Shown: positions 7,127 through 15,312 of the stretch, one piece after another
Layout: the number at the start of each line of letters is the position of its first letter
Numbering within the stretch: the stretch's first letter is position 1
NCBI GenBank assembly: GCA_010672825.2
Contig: JAAHFU020000004.1
Location: 496,001-560,000 of the forward strand
Direction of reading: 5' to 3'
DNA from: Leptolyngbya sp. SIO1E4
Lineage (GTDB): Bacteria; Cyanobacteriota; Cyanobacteriia; Phormidesmidales; Phormidesmidaceae
DNA: 64,000 nt
Program-made: the position numbers and the translations under genes
Notes under the pieces: generated by a model
Told to the model about the DNA's origin: nothing
Database searches by the model: none
What the model saw: only the letters and a program-made list of their open reading frames with translations

Positions 7127-8731
7127 TCAGGTCACAACAGCAGGCACCAACTGCACCGTTGCCCCGCCATTGGTCAGAACTAGACGAACGGTGATGTAAT
7201 CAATGGGAACAGCCGGTGAGAACTGAACCTGGGCGATAATGCGGCCCTGATCAAGATCTTGCTGGGTGAATGTGGTGCGATCGCACCTCACCTGAAAGGC
7301 TTCATCTGGCGTGCTGCCCCGTAGAGCCCCCGCTCGATAAAGGCCTAGCAGCAAACTATTGAAGGCTTCACGGACTCTGGCCCACAGCAGTTCACTGGAG
7401 GGCTCAAACACCAGGTCATCTCCCAGACGACGAGCGGCCCGCAGCAGGCTGGCAACCAGGCGACCAACGCTAGCGGATCGATAGGCCAGATCAGGGCTCG
7501 TCGTTACGTCTGAGAGCAGGCGTAGTCCGATGGGGGTTGGTGCCATCAACGACACTCGATCAAGCAGGCGCTGGGGTTGGGTCAGGGAGGGAATCTCAGC
7601 TTCGGCTTCGACAGGAGCAATTACCGGAGACAGGGCGTATACGTTGCCCAAATCGGCATTTGCAGCACTGCGGAAGGTGCCCTGCTGCAGGGCATTACGA
7701 GCCAGGATGCCCACCAGAACCCCTTCAGGATTTTCGAGTTGCTGCGGCAGATTGAGCGAGGCGGGAGAGCTTATCCAGGGGTACACCAACTGCACAAAGG
7801 CACTGGATAACCCCAGTGATTCGTCCAGGGAATCGGTCAGTGCCGTCAGCCGCAACTCGTCATCACCGCGGCGAAAGCGCCCTTCTAGCAAAAACGGCAG
7901 CAGGTGACGCTCGGCTGGAGTGCCCGGTGCCGGTAGTGGAATGGCTGCAACGAGCTGTACTTCGCGTCGCCGCTGTTGGATAAAGCGGGCGACGACATTG
8001 AGGCCGTTGGCCCAGTCAGCATAGCCCACCGGGTCACACTGGGGGGCTGCGATTGCCCGCACCGGTCGGTCTGCCACGGGGGCAGGCACAGGTGCCGAAC
8101 AGTCGACAAACTGTTCAGGGAAGGCGGGTATCTGAATGTCTATTGGAGGGACGGCGCGATCGCGACTCACCACATCCGGCAGATCGGGCAGGCTGAGAAA
8201 AGAGACCTCGGGCAGTCCTAATAAATGCCCCACGCCATGCCAACTTGCTGGGTTGAAGGGATGGCTGCTGAGCTGCCCCTGGGCATCGCCAGGAATCAGC
8301 TGTTCCACTGCGGCTAAACGAGTGGAACGTGCCGCCGTTACAGGCCAGGGGTCACCCATTCGCACCACATAGCAGCGTTGGCCGCCTTGCGCAAAAAATG
8401 ATCGCACCGCCGTGCCCAAGTAGGTGTCGCTGTCCCCACTCCCGTTGGCGAGCGATCGCTGCTCCCAAGCAAACAGGTGGTCAAAGTCAGCCCAGCTATC
8501 AATCGGGACGGGCACATCTTCCAGCGTTGCGATCGCTGAAGGGCTGTCCTGAGCCGCTGCCAGGCGCGCGTAGTCAGTCCCAATCCACCCCTGATCCCGA
8601 AACCATTGCCGTAGACTCTCAGGCAAAGCGGTCTGCCGTCGCGCCACAAACCCAACGAAGCAAGCAATATCCACCCGATTGGGGTCGGGTGGAGGCGGGG
8701 GTTGGATGACGCTGAATCGGAGTCGGGACAT
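7127..8731 (-). CDS. CIS sheath protein 2 (divergent)
   Basis: Starting at the ATG at 8731 gives 534 aa; the frame is open further upstream but that part is unlike any sheath and overlaps the tube gene. The C-terminal ~120 residues show the phage sheath C-terminal domain: LLWARVREAFNSLLLGLYRAGALRG, STPDEAFQVRCD and TTFTQQDLDQGRIIAQVQFSPAVPIDYI. The N-terminal half is more divergent from sheath 1 (starts MSRLRFSVIQPPPPP, contains DSWADFDHLFAW). eCIS loci usually encode two or three sheath paralogs, one main and others capping the baseplate end. The upstream spacer is G-rich and lacks a clear strong ribosome site. Confidence 0.9.
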   Translation of the reverse strand: MSRLRFSVIQPPPPPDPNRVDIACFVGFVARRQTALPESLRQWFRDQGWIGTDYARLAAAQDSPSAIATLEDVPVPIDSWADFDHLFAWEQRSLANGSGDSDTYLGTAVRSFFAQGGQRCYVVRMGDPWPVTAARSTRLAAVEQLIPGDAQGQLSSHPFNPASWHGVGHLLGLPEVSFLSLPDLPDVVSRDRAVPPIDIQIPAFPEQFVDCSAPVPAPVADRPVRAIAAPQCDPVGYADWANGLNVVARFIQQRRREVQLVAAIPLPAPGTPAERHLLPFLLEGRFRRGDDELRLTALTDSLDESLGLSSAFVQLVYPWISSPASLNLPQQLENPEGVLVGILARNALQQGTFRSAANADLGNVYALSPVIAPVEAEAEIPSLTQPQRLLDRVSLMAPTPIGLRLLSDVTTSPDLAYRSASVGRLVASLLRAARRLGDDLVFEPSSELLWARVREAFNSLLLGLYRAGALRGSTPDEAFQVRCDRTTFTQQDLDQGRIIAQVQFSPAVPIDYITVRLVLTNGGATVQLVPAVVT

Positions 8732-8861
8732 GGTGGCAGGGGAAAGGGGGAGGGGTAGAGGAGTGGATGGGATGGGGGGCGATGCAGAATTTATCGGACT
8801 GATCGGGTCATCCCTGGATTCAGCAATGCCTGGCGTGCAACCCTGTTGCGCGTGGCACGGC

Positions 8862-9320
8862 CTAGCCCAGCATTTCAAAATCGATGCCTTCAGCCGAAAG
8901 CACAAGTTCTTCCATGGCGACATCGCCGCCACCTTTTGCGGCAAACACGGGTGCGGTGTATTTCATCGGCACAACGCCGCGCAGCTTCCAAACTTGGAGG
9001 GGTTCACCCGCTTCGTCACGCATGGTGATGGTGACTTCGCGCTGGGCTGTGGGGCCGTTGCGTCGGGTTTCGTCGAGCCAGTCCCAAAGGTCTTTTGAGC
9101 TGACGACACCCCGCTTGAGGGTGACATCGCCAACCTTGTGAATGCCGGGAATTTTGCGGACGCGGTTTTCTTTTTCATTGCCGTTGCGGTATTCGGCGAT
9201 GGTGATTTCAGCATTTAGACCCGACACATCAGAAAAGCCGCCGAGTGGGTCTTCTGGGCCAAGCGGCCCGTTGAGGTTCACCAAAAAATTAAACGCGCCA
9301 TAAGGGTGGGTGCGGGGCAT
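8862..9320 (-). CDS. CIS inner tube protein 1 (Afp1-like)
   Basis: This 152-aa tube protein begins MPRTHPYGAFNFLVNLNG and contains FSDVSGLNAEITIAEYRNGN and the block VGDVTLKRGVVSSKDLWDWLDE, which is the common core of Afp1-type tube proteins. The ending MEELVLSAEGIDFEML is also typical. It directly follows the main sheath gene, the usual order, and is probably the major tube subunit. An AAGGAG ribosome site sits just before the ATG. Confidence 0.94.
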   Translation of the reverse strand: MPRTHPYGAFNFLVNLNGPLGPEDPLGGFSDVSGLNAEITIAEYRNGNEKENRVRKIPGIHKVGDVTLKRGVVSSKDLWDWLDETRRNGPTAQREVTITMRDEAGEPLQVWKLRGVVPMKYTAPVFAAKGGGDVAMEELVLSAEGIDFEMLG

Positions 9321-9411
9321 GGGGTCTCCTTATTGAAGTGGACGTTCAAATCACAAATAGCGAAAGGGGCGTTGGCGTGATCGCGCCAACGACAGAACAG
9401 CTACAGAACAG

Positions 9412-11340
9412 CTACGCCCGCATGTCAGCGGTCTTTTGACCGATGCGGAAGATGACAAATTCAGCCGGTTTGAGTACGGCGACACCAATCAGGCAAATCA
9501 TGCGGCCATTGTCGAGGTCGTTTTGGGTCATGGTGCTGCGATCGCACCGCACAAAAAACGCCTCTTGTGGACTCGCCCCCAGCAACGCGCCGCCCGTCCA
9601 TTCGCTGTATAAAAAGGCCGAAATCGTATCGCGAACGTTTGTCCACAATGCCGGACCGTTGGGTTCAAATACTGCCCATTGGGTCCCTACATCGATGGAA
9701 CGCTCCAGATAGTTGAAGTAGCGCCGCACGTTGACGTATTTCCACTCGGGATCGGAGCTGACAGTGCGGGCTCCCCAGAGACGATAGCCCCGTCCAGGGA
9801 AAAACCGAATGCAGTTGATACCGAGGGGGTTTAACACGTCTTGCTGAGCTGAATTGATTTCGCGCTCCAGACGAATGGCACCGCGCACCACTTCGTTCGC
9901 GGGCGCTTTAAAGACGCCGCGTTCAACATCGGTGCGGGCATAAATACCGCAGACAAAGCCAGAGGGCGGCAGGGTTAGCTCTGCGGGAATGGTCGTCACA
10001 CCGGGGCGCGCCTGGGGGTTCGCCACCACCACCCAGGGATAGTAGAGGGCGGCTCGGTCAGAGTCGATCTGGCTCTTGAAACTGCGGACAGACGTCGGAC
10101 TTTGGGCGGGGGGCGCATCCAACACGGCAATTTGATAGGCGCGCCGCCGCGAGACAAAGGTGATGAGTTCCTGCTGAATGCCTGCAAACAGTGTTGCATC
10201 CTGTGGCTGAAAGGCGGAATAGCCAGGAGCCGCCACGATAGAGATGTCTTCCAGGCTTTCTAAGGATTGGAGAGCAGTGCGATAGTCGCCCGTGGAAGGA
10301 AAGCCGCCGTTGGTGCCGCCGCTGACGGCGATCGCCCCGCTGACGCGATTTTGCGTATCGGGGTCGGGGCTACCCAGCGTGCTATCGAGCAGGGCCTGAA
10401 GCTCAAAGCCGCTGACGTTCGCTAGGGTTGCCCCTTCACCAACGGTGGCTAGCGCAAACGGATTGGTCAGAGCGTCACTGCGCCGGGTTGGCTCTGCCGC
10501 CAGCACGCTGCCGATCCAGCGGGGATGACTGGGGTCAAGCCCTAAATCTTCAAAACTGATTTCGTTGCCAGATACATCGCGGGTAATCACGCTGAGGGTA
10601 ATGAGATTAAGCGCAGGCGCAGATGCTTCTGCTGCCGGAGCTTCGCCTTCTGTGGGCGTTTCGCCTTCTGTGGGCGTCTCACCTTCTGTGGGCGTTTCGC
10701 CTTCTGTGGGCGTTTCGCCTTCGGTTGGCGTCTCACCAGCGGTTCCTGTGAGCACGGCAGCGGTTAAGGCGTTGTCGCTGCTGTTTTCCCAGTCATTTAA
10801 GCTATCGGTGTCGTCGGTTTTTAAGTAATAGGTAGCAGACTCGCCTGACCCTACGCGCAATAGACTGCCCACGGGCGCGCTGCCGAGGGTTGCGTCACTT
10901 GCCGGGGTCGCGAGTTCAAGTAGGGTGAGGCTGCCGTTGCCGCCTTCACCCCGAAACCGAGCGGTGAATTGAATGGTGGGAGAGTCTGCCGCCGTCAGCG
11001 TAAAGCTGCTAGAGTTACCCGCTAAGGCGCTACTGGGCACCACCCGAGAGACGTATAGCCGCGCTCCGCCGTTGTCAAAATAGGCGCGCACTGCATGGGC
11101 TAAATAGTTGGGCGTTACTGTTGTGCCAGCGGCAGTGCTAAGGCTAACTGGGTCGAGGCCGCCATAGATGCGCTCAAAGTCACCAAAGCTAGTCAGCAGT
11201 TCGGGGGTGACCCCCTCGCCAGCTGGCCCTTTTAGGGTCAGCCCCACAAAGGCAGTCGTGCTAGTGCTAACGCCCTCAATCGATCGCGGGCGAAAGCTAG
11301 TCTCTTCAACATAGACACCAGGGGCTAAATATTCAGGCAT
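9412..11340 (-). CDS. CIS main sheath protein with Glu-Thr-Pro repeat insert
   Basis: This 642-aa protein is a full contractile sheath subunit. The N-terminus PEYLAPGVYVEETSFRPRSIEGVSTSTTAFVG is the standard sheath start, and the C-terminus has DVGTQWAVFEPNGPALWTNVRDTISAFL, GASPQEAFFVRCD and the LIGVAVLKPAEFVIFRIGQ ending. Between residues ~203 and 233 it carries five tandem GETPTE units followed by an Ala-rich stretch. This lies in a variable outer domain where sheath proteins often hold insertions, so it probably decorates the particle surface. The gene starts with a good AGGAG site 6-8 bases before the ATG. Confidence 0.95.
   Translation of the reverse strand: MPEYLAPGVYVEETSFRPRSIEGVSTSTTAFVGLTLKGPAGEGVTPELLTSFGDFERIYGGLDPVSLSTAAGTTVTPNYLAHAVRAYFDNGGARLYVSRVVPSSALAGNSSSFTLTAADSPTIQFTARFRGEGGNGSLTLLELATPASDATLGSAPVGSLLRVGSGESATYYLKTDDTDSLNDWENSSDNALTAAVLTGTAGETPTEGETPTEGETPTEGETPTEGETPTEGEAPAAEASAPALNLITLSVITRDVSGNEISFEDLGLDPSHPRWIGSVLAAEPTRRSDALTNPFALATVGEGATLANVSGFELQALLDSTLGSPDPDTQNRVSGAIAVSGGTNGGFPSTGDYRTALQSLESLEDISIVAAPGYSAFQPQDATLFAGIQQELITFVSRRRAYQIAVLDAPPAQSPTSVRSFKSQIDSDRAALYYPWVVVANPQARPGVTTIPAELTLPPSGFVCGIYARTDVERGVFKAPANEVVRGAIRLEREINSAQQDVLNPLGINCIRFFPGRGYRLWGARTVSSDPEWKYVNVRRYFNYLERSIDVGTQWAVFEPNGPALWTNVRDTISAFLYSEWTGGALLGASPQEAFFVRCDRSTMTQNDLDNGRMICLIGVAVLKPAEFVIFRIGQKTADMRA
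10643..10732. repeat. five 18-bp tandem repeats inside the sheath gene
   Basis: Five consecutive 18-base units of the type TCGCCTTCTGTGGGCGTT (plus strand) encode the repeated GETPTE peptide. The first four differ by at most two bases and the fifth is more diverged, which suggests recent unit gain. The period is a multiple of three, so copy changes keep the sheath in frame. Confidence 0.93.
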
Positions 11341-11394
11341 AAATCGTCTCCTTGTGGATGGTGGCCGGGGATAGGGGGTGAGGGAGTTGGCGGG

Positions 11395-12153
11395 TTATGG
11401 CGGTGGACTCAGGTCAAAAGCCAGAGAGATGGAACGCGATCGCCCCGCCGCCACAGAGAGCGGCAGGGTTCCGGTGAACAGGTCGCTTTGCCGGGCTAAC
11501 AGGTCATCCGGATCAGGAATTGTGGTGACCGCTGGGTCAAAAATTACGGTTGCTGTTGCCGTCACGGCATCGGGCAACAGGTCTGGCACCCCATCCTCTG
11601 AATCAGCGGAGACCAGCGTTTGGGGAATATTGGGTACAGCGATCAGGGCTTGCCCCCGACTATCCGCTTGAGCGAGTGCATTGAGAATCGGGTTGCTCTG
11701 CCGCGTCACCTGAATCAGCGCCCAGGGCAGCGGCTCACCGGCTAAATTGCTCACGCCAGCTCGGAAGATTGCCCAACCCGGTTGAGGACGAGTGAACGTC
11801 GGTGCAGGAAACAGCGGCAACCGCACCGGACGAAAAATGGAGGTGTCTGCCTCAGCCTCTAAAGACCGGGGAATCACGAGCCGCAGCAGTCGCGGCAGGT
11901 ATTGCCCGCTAGGGTCAGTCACCTGCAGCAGAATTTCCCTGTCAGGGGGGGGAACCAACGCAGCTGGGTCAAACTGGCGGGTGTAGGCTTCAAAACCAGG
12001 AGCCGTTGTCAACACATACAGACCTAAACGGTTGCGCACAAAGCGCATTCCCGGCCCTTGAATCTGTAGAGATTGCGGAATGGGTTCTCCCACAACTGCA
12101 TCCACACACTGAATCGCGGCAATCAGGCGACGATCTTGCAGTTCGATGATCAC
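11395..12153 (-). CDS. CIS-locus carboxypeptidase-regulatory-like protein
   Basis: The 252-aa protein is mostly beta strand. The first ~90 residues (RRLIAAIQCVDAVVGEPIP and following) resemble the beta-sandwich found in eCIS accessory proteins, and the middle (GVSNLAGEPLPWALIQVTRQ, QADSRGQALIAVP) has the pattern of carboxypeptidase regulatory-like or invasin-type folds. It lies between DUF4255 and the main sheath gene; its start overlaps the DUF4255 stop by 4 bases (ATGA). The role is unknown, and a cap- or surface-associated function is only a guess. Confidence 0.7.
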   Translation of the reverse strand: MIIELQDRRLIAAIQCVDAVVGEPIPQSLQIQGPGMRFVRNRLGLYVLTTAPGFEAYTRQFDPAALVPPPDREILLQVTDPSGQYLPRLLRLVIPRSLEAEADTSIFRPVRLPLFPAPTFTRPQPGWAIFRAGVSNLAGEPLPWALIQVTRQSNPILNALAQADSRGQALIAVPNIPQTLVSADSEDGVPDLLPDAVTATATVIFDPAVTTIPDPDDLLARQSDLFTGTLPLSVAAGRSRSISLAFDLSPPP

Positions 12154-12764
12154 GGCGTTACCCCCTGCGTTTGATAGCTGAGTCGTGTTGCAATCACGGG
12201 TGGGCCGCTGGCAACATCGGGGTCGGCATCCACCTGTACCACCCGTGCCACATAGGCGACGCTCAGGTGATACGACGGATCTAGGGCATCCCAGATGCGC
12301 ATCATGTCTTCGTGGCTCACTTCGGCTGGGATAAGCTGCACCAGCTCCTCAGCTTCCCAGGTGGGGTCAAGCAGTTGAAACAGCGATCGATCCAACACAG
12401 GCTGTTGCTGTAGCTGCCGCATGGTCCAAGCTAAAATGACGTGCTCAGCGTTGGCCGTCGGTGCCCACACGGTCAGCAAGTAGTGCAAATTCAGCGATAG
12501 TGGCACCTGAGACACCCCTGTTGGCACGTCTACACGGCGATGGTTGCGCAGGTGCTCATTGAGGGTTACCCGATAGAGAAACAGCGATAGCGTGTTGCCC
12601 TCAGCCTCTTCTATCTGCTCGAAATCACCGCTGGCAAACAACCTGAATTCACAAGTCGGCAGGTTCACATTTGGCGGTGGCGTTTGCTGCAAGGTGGCAT
12701 AAGCCTGCCCCAGATAAGTCGCTAAAGACTCTCCTACGGTGTAAACGGCCTGTAAATTTGCCAT
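12150..12764 (-). CDS. CIS tube terminator, DUF4255/Pvc16-like
   Basis: Starting at the ATG at 12764 (MANLQAVYTVGESLATYLG) gives 204 aa; an AGGGGA site lies 10 bases upstream. The protein contains the DUF4255 pattern: CEFRLFASGDFEQIEEAEGNTLSLFLYRVTLNEHLRN, then PLSLNLHYLLTVWAPTANAEHVILAWTMRQLQQQPVLD. This is the Afp16/Pvc16 family, whose Afp member ends tube elongation and caps the distal end. It is the first gene of the CIS operon here, whereas in Afp it is the last. Confidence 0.92.
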   Translation of the reverse strand: MANLQAVYTVGESLATYLGQAYATLQQTPPPNVNLPTCEFRLFASGDFEQIEEAEGNTLSLFLYRVTLNEHLRNHRRVDVPTGVSQVPLSLNLHYLLTVWAPTANAEHVILAWTMRQLQQQPVLDRSLFQLLDPTWEAEELVQLIPAEVSHEDMMRIWDALDPSYHLSVAYVARVVQVDADPDVASGPPVIATRLSYQTQGVTP

Positions 12765-13054
12765 TGCAACAAGTCCCCTAGAACCACTGGGCCGCACAAG
12801 ATTTCAGATGCGGCGGCGTTAGAGCATCGAACTGCCGTACTTGCCGTGATAACGGGTGTTGCCAATCCCTGACAAGTCACATGTTTCCAGTAGTGCGGGT
12901 GGGGTAACTCATTTGAGGGACTCCAAACAAGTGACCCAAAATGCACGACTTGTTTCAAAAAATGCTTCGTCATAAGCTTTGGCACAGTGAAAACTGTCGC
13001 GGCTCACCAGGTATCGCCTAAAAAAAGGCTCCCGAAGTGAGCTGGGAGTCCCGT
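12765..13054. promoter_or_regulatory. divergent intergenic region upstream of the CIS operon
   Basis: About 290 nt separate the first CIS gene from a divergent gene of unknown function, so the CIS promoter most likely lies here. I see no convincing -35/-10 pair. Near the right end a small hairpin (CTCCC ... GGGAG, 13031-13049) overlaps the ribosome binding site of the divergent gene and could affect its translation. Confidence 0.4.
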
Positions 13055-13855
13055 ATGAAGTCTCCACTTTCTCCGCCGCTGCTCAGGACGTGTGTGCTCG
13101 ATCCTGCATTAGTACTGTCTCCCTTCGGCATTCAACTGGTGAAACAGCTTGGGGATGTTTTGGCCCTTTGGATTGCGCGTGAGTTTTGGCCTTTCACCCA
13201 GCAAGAAGCGTTTTGGAAAACCCTAGATAAGACATCGAGCAGGCTACCACCGCCTGAAATACGGGCAGGGGCTAAGGCTTGGCGAACGCTACAAGACCAC
13301 ACCGCTCCGGCGGATTTGCCGCTTTACTGGTACGGCGATCGCCTATGGGAATCACATCTACCGATAGCTCACCCATCTAAGGCATTTCACCATTGGGAAA
13401 CCACGGCAGCCCGTCTAGAAACCTGTTTACCGATGCAGCGATGGGATGATCTTCTGCTCAGAGATACCTTAGCGTTAGCCGTAACGCTGCCAAGCGGTTT
13501 TGTGCTAACCCATCAGCCTCAGCCCCAGCAGCCGCCTGTGATCTGTGCCCTTTTGGAGTCTGCCAATGTCCCGTGTCATCAACTTGATGAGGGGAATCCC
13601 TTAGTACAGCTCCATCGCCAGACGCTCAATACGTATCTAACTCAGGTCGGGCTAGCGCCACTGCAGTGGCAGAATAAGCGCTTAGCCGCTCTGCAGCTCG
13701 GAGTGAGTGATTGGGTTGCCCTGCCATCACTCTTGACAAAACAAAACAATTCAATGTTCGGAATCCAGCCAGCCTATCCTGAAGAAGCTCTTCAAGAAGA
13801 CATTTCCTTAACAGAGCTGTGGCAAACAGTGACAGGATTTTGGTACCTTCTCTAA
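13055..13855 (+). CDS. protein of unknown function divergent from CIS operon
   Basis: I do not recognise this 266-aa protein. The ATG at 13055 is preferred over the GTG at 13037 because GGGAG lies 6-7 bases upstream of it. The sequence is soluble, without signal peptide or membrane segment, and rich in Trp and Leu (LPLYWYGDRLWESHLPIAHP, MQRWDDLLLRDTLALAVTLP). It is followed by a probable terminator. Divergence from the CIS operon suggests, but does not show, a related role. Confidence 0.65.
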   Translation: MKSPLSPPLLRTCVLDPALVLSPFGIQLVKQLGDVLALWIAREFWPFTQQEAFWKTLDKTSSRLPPPEIRAGAKAWRTLQDHTAPADLPLYWYGDRLWESHLPIAHPSKAFHHWETTAARLETCLPMQRWDDLLLRDTLALAVTLPSGFVLTHQPQPQQPPVICALLESANVPCHQLDEGNPLVQLHRQTLNTYLTQVGLAPLQWQNKRLAALQLGVSDWVALPSLLTKQNNSMFGIQPAYPEEALQEDISLTELWQTVTGFWYLL

Positions 13856-13951
13856 AAGTCGAGTATTCAACTTCTAAAGAGATCTCAATCAGAGGTGACT
13901 GACAAACCGTGCGACTATCACTGTGCGACTATTTATAGCGACTAAATCTTT

Positions 13952-13969
13952 AAGAGGTTGACCTCTTTT
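13952..13969 (+). terminator. probable terminator after the CIS-divergent gene
   Basis: A 6-bp stem (AAGAGG / CCTCTT) with a TTGA loop is followed by T residues, about 100 nt after the upstream stop codon. From here to 14557 I see no convincing gene apart from a doubtful 70-codon frame on the minus strand. Confidence 0.5.
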
Positions 13970-14252
13970 GTGTTTAAGAAAGCAATCATTTTTTTGAGAT
14001 AAGTAGAACGCCACCAATATCCATTGAACTTGTCATATTGTTGGCGCAGCTACAGACTATCTGAAAGCTGTACGGAATGGCATCTGAAAGATACGTTAGG
14101 CAACTTCGTTACTCAAAGATTTATTGGGGTTTCTTGCATGACTTACCTCTAAGTATTTGGGTCAAAAACGGGCGAGAAAATTTTGGTCAGTACAAATCGA
14201 TATATTCAAGCAGCGTGAAATACTTGAAATCACTTCTTAGAAATAAGATCCG

Positions 14253-14465
14253 TTAGCATCGAAGGATTGATTTCAGTCTTTTCTTGCCGAAGATCTGCAC
14301 TTTTATAAAAGGAGATAACCAGGCAGAGAGTAAACTTCCTTGATTGATTAATAGATTGGCACGAGTTAACGCTTCTTGAATTATGTACAAGTTTATTGAT
14401 GTAATATCTTGAATATAAATTTCATCTCTTTTCTTCAGGGTGCGCTCTATTGATTTTTTTGTCAT
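14253..14465 (-). CDS. possible 70-aa hypothetical protein
   Basis: The frame encodes a Lys-, Ile- and Leu-rich peptide (starts MTKKSIERTLKKRDEIYI, central IIQEALTRANLLINQG helix) and ends KKRLKSILRC. It is divergent from the LuxR-type gene, and a GGGAA precedes the ATG. There is no recognisable family. It is AT-rich like the surrounding non-coding DNA and may be chance. Confidence 0.25.
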   Translation of the reverse strand: MTKKSIERTLKKRDEIYIQDITSINLYIIQEALTRANLLINQGSLLSAWLSPFIKVQIFGKKRLKSILRC

Positions 14466-14557
14466 GTTCCCGTGTTTGTTCCGGCTTCAGATTCTTTCGT
14501 ATGGCTAAATAAGATAGCTGATAGACCAGGTTTTTTAGATTTTACGAGAATAAATCA

Positions 14558-15076
14558 ATGCCTCCCCTTAACCAGGCAGAGTCGGTCAGACAAGCTGCCA
14601 CCCTGTTAGAGAAGATTTCTCAAGAAGCTGTCATCAGTTCGTTTCAAATGTCAAATAGCTATTTTTTGATTCTTGCAATGTCGGAAGCGTTACAAGCATC
14701 AGAACAGACTGACCCAACGGACTTGATGAGCTGTGACTTCGTGGCTGGTTTATTCAAAAGCAATAATCAAAGTTACCTTATTATCGAGATCGATCACTCT
14801 ACTCACCAAGCTTATAGCGATACATTGACAGGGGCGATCGCTAACTTCAATCACCCCTACATGAAGCTAATTCAGTCTTTGACGGAGCGTGAACTGCAAA
14901 TTGCTGCCCTGGTCGCGCAAGGATTATCCAATAAAAAAGTCGCAACCCATCTCTGTATTAGTGAATGGACAGTTGCGACACATTTGCGCCGAATTTTTAT
15001 GAAGCTTCAGGTAGACAGCAGAGCAGCAATGGTTTACAAATGCGCAAGCTTAATACAGTTGTCTTGCATCCGTTGA
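14558..15076 (+). CDS. LuxR-type transcriptional regulator
   Basis: This 172-aa protein ends with a complete LuxR/NarL helix-turn-helix (residues ~108-165): LTERELQIAALVAQGLSNKKVATHL followed by CISEWTVATHLRRIFMKLQVDSRAAMV. The N-terminal ~100 residues match no receiver or autoinducer domain, and no phosphorylatable Asp pattern is visible, so the signal is unknown. Such short single-domain regulators are common in cyanobacteria. It lies between the CIS area and a lipoprotein gene, and control of either is conceivable but unproven. Confidence 0.88.
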   Translation: MPPLNQAESVRQAATLLEKISQEAVISSFQMSNSYFLILAMSEALQASEQTDPTDLMSCDFVAGLFKSNNQSYLIIEIDHSTHQAYSDTLTGAIANFNHPYMKLIQSLTERELQIAALVAQGLSNKKVATHLCISEWTVATHLRRIFMKLQVDSRAAMVYKCASLIQLSCIR

Positions 15077-15120
15077 AGCGACTTCACCTATGTGGCTTTG
15101 TTCAGTTAAGCCCAGTAACA

Positions 15121-15136
15121 CCCGGTCAAGACCGGG
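15121..15136. terminator. CCCGGTC/GACCGGG hairpin after the LuxR-type gene
   Basis: A near-perfect 16-base palindrome 45 nt after the regulator's stop could form a GC-rich stem. It has no T run, so intrinsic termination is uncertain. A second stem (ATCTTCC / GGAAGAT) lies at about 15158-15188. Confidence 0.45.
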
Positions 15137-15312
15137 TTAGGGTCTAGCAGCCATCTATCTTCCGTTAGCAAACCCGTGCTGGAAGATGGAGAATCGAAAA
15201 GAAGATGCTTTGATGTCTACACCACGACCAACACGCTGTTAATCATCGATGAGCAGAAAAAAAGATAGCAGGGAAAACTCTACTCAGAAATTTATACATC
15301 CCACTCATCTCA

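Noticed and set aside
10643-10732. 18-bp repeats as possible regulatory iterons
   Set aside because: They are inside the sheath gene and encode a repeated peptide in frame.
1-12764. CIS locus as a prophage
   Set aside because: No capsid, terminase, portal, integrase or lysis genes; DUF4255 and the two sheath and tube paralogs are typical of eCIS.
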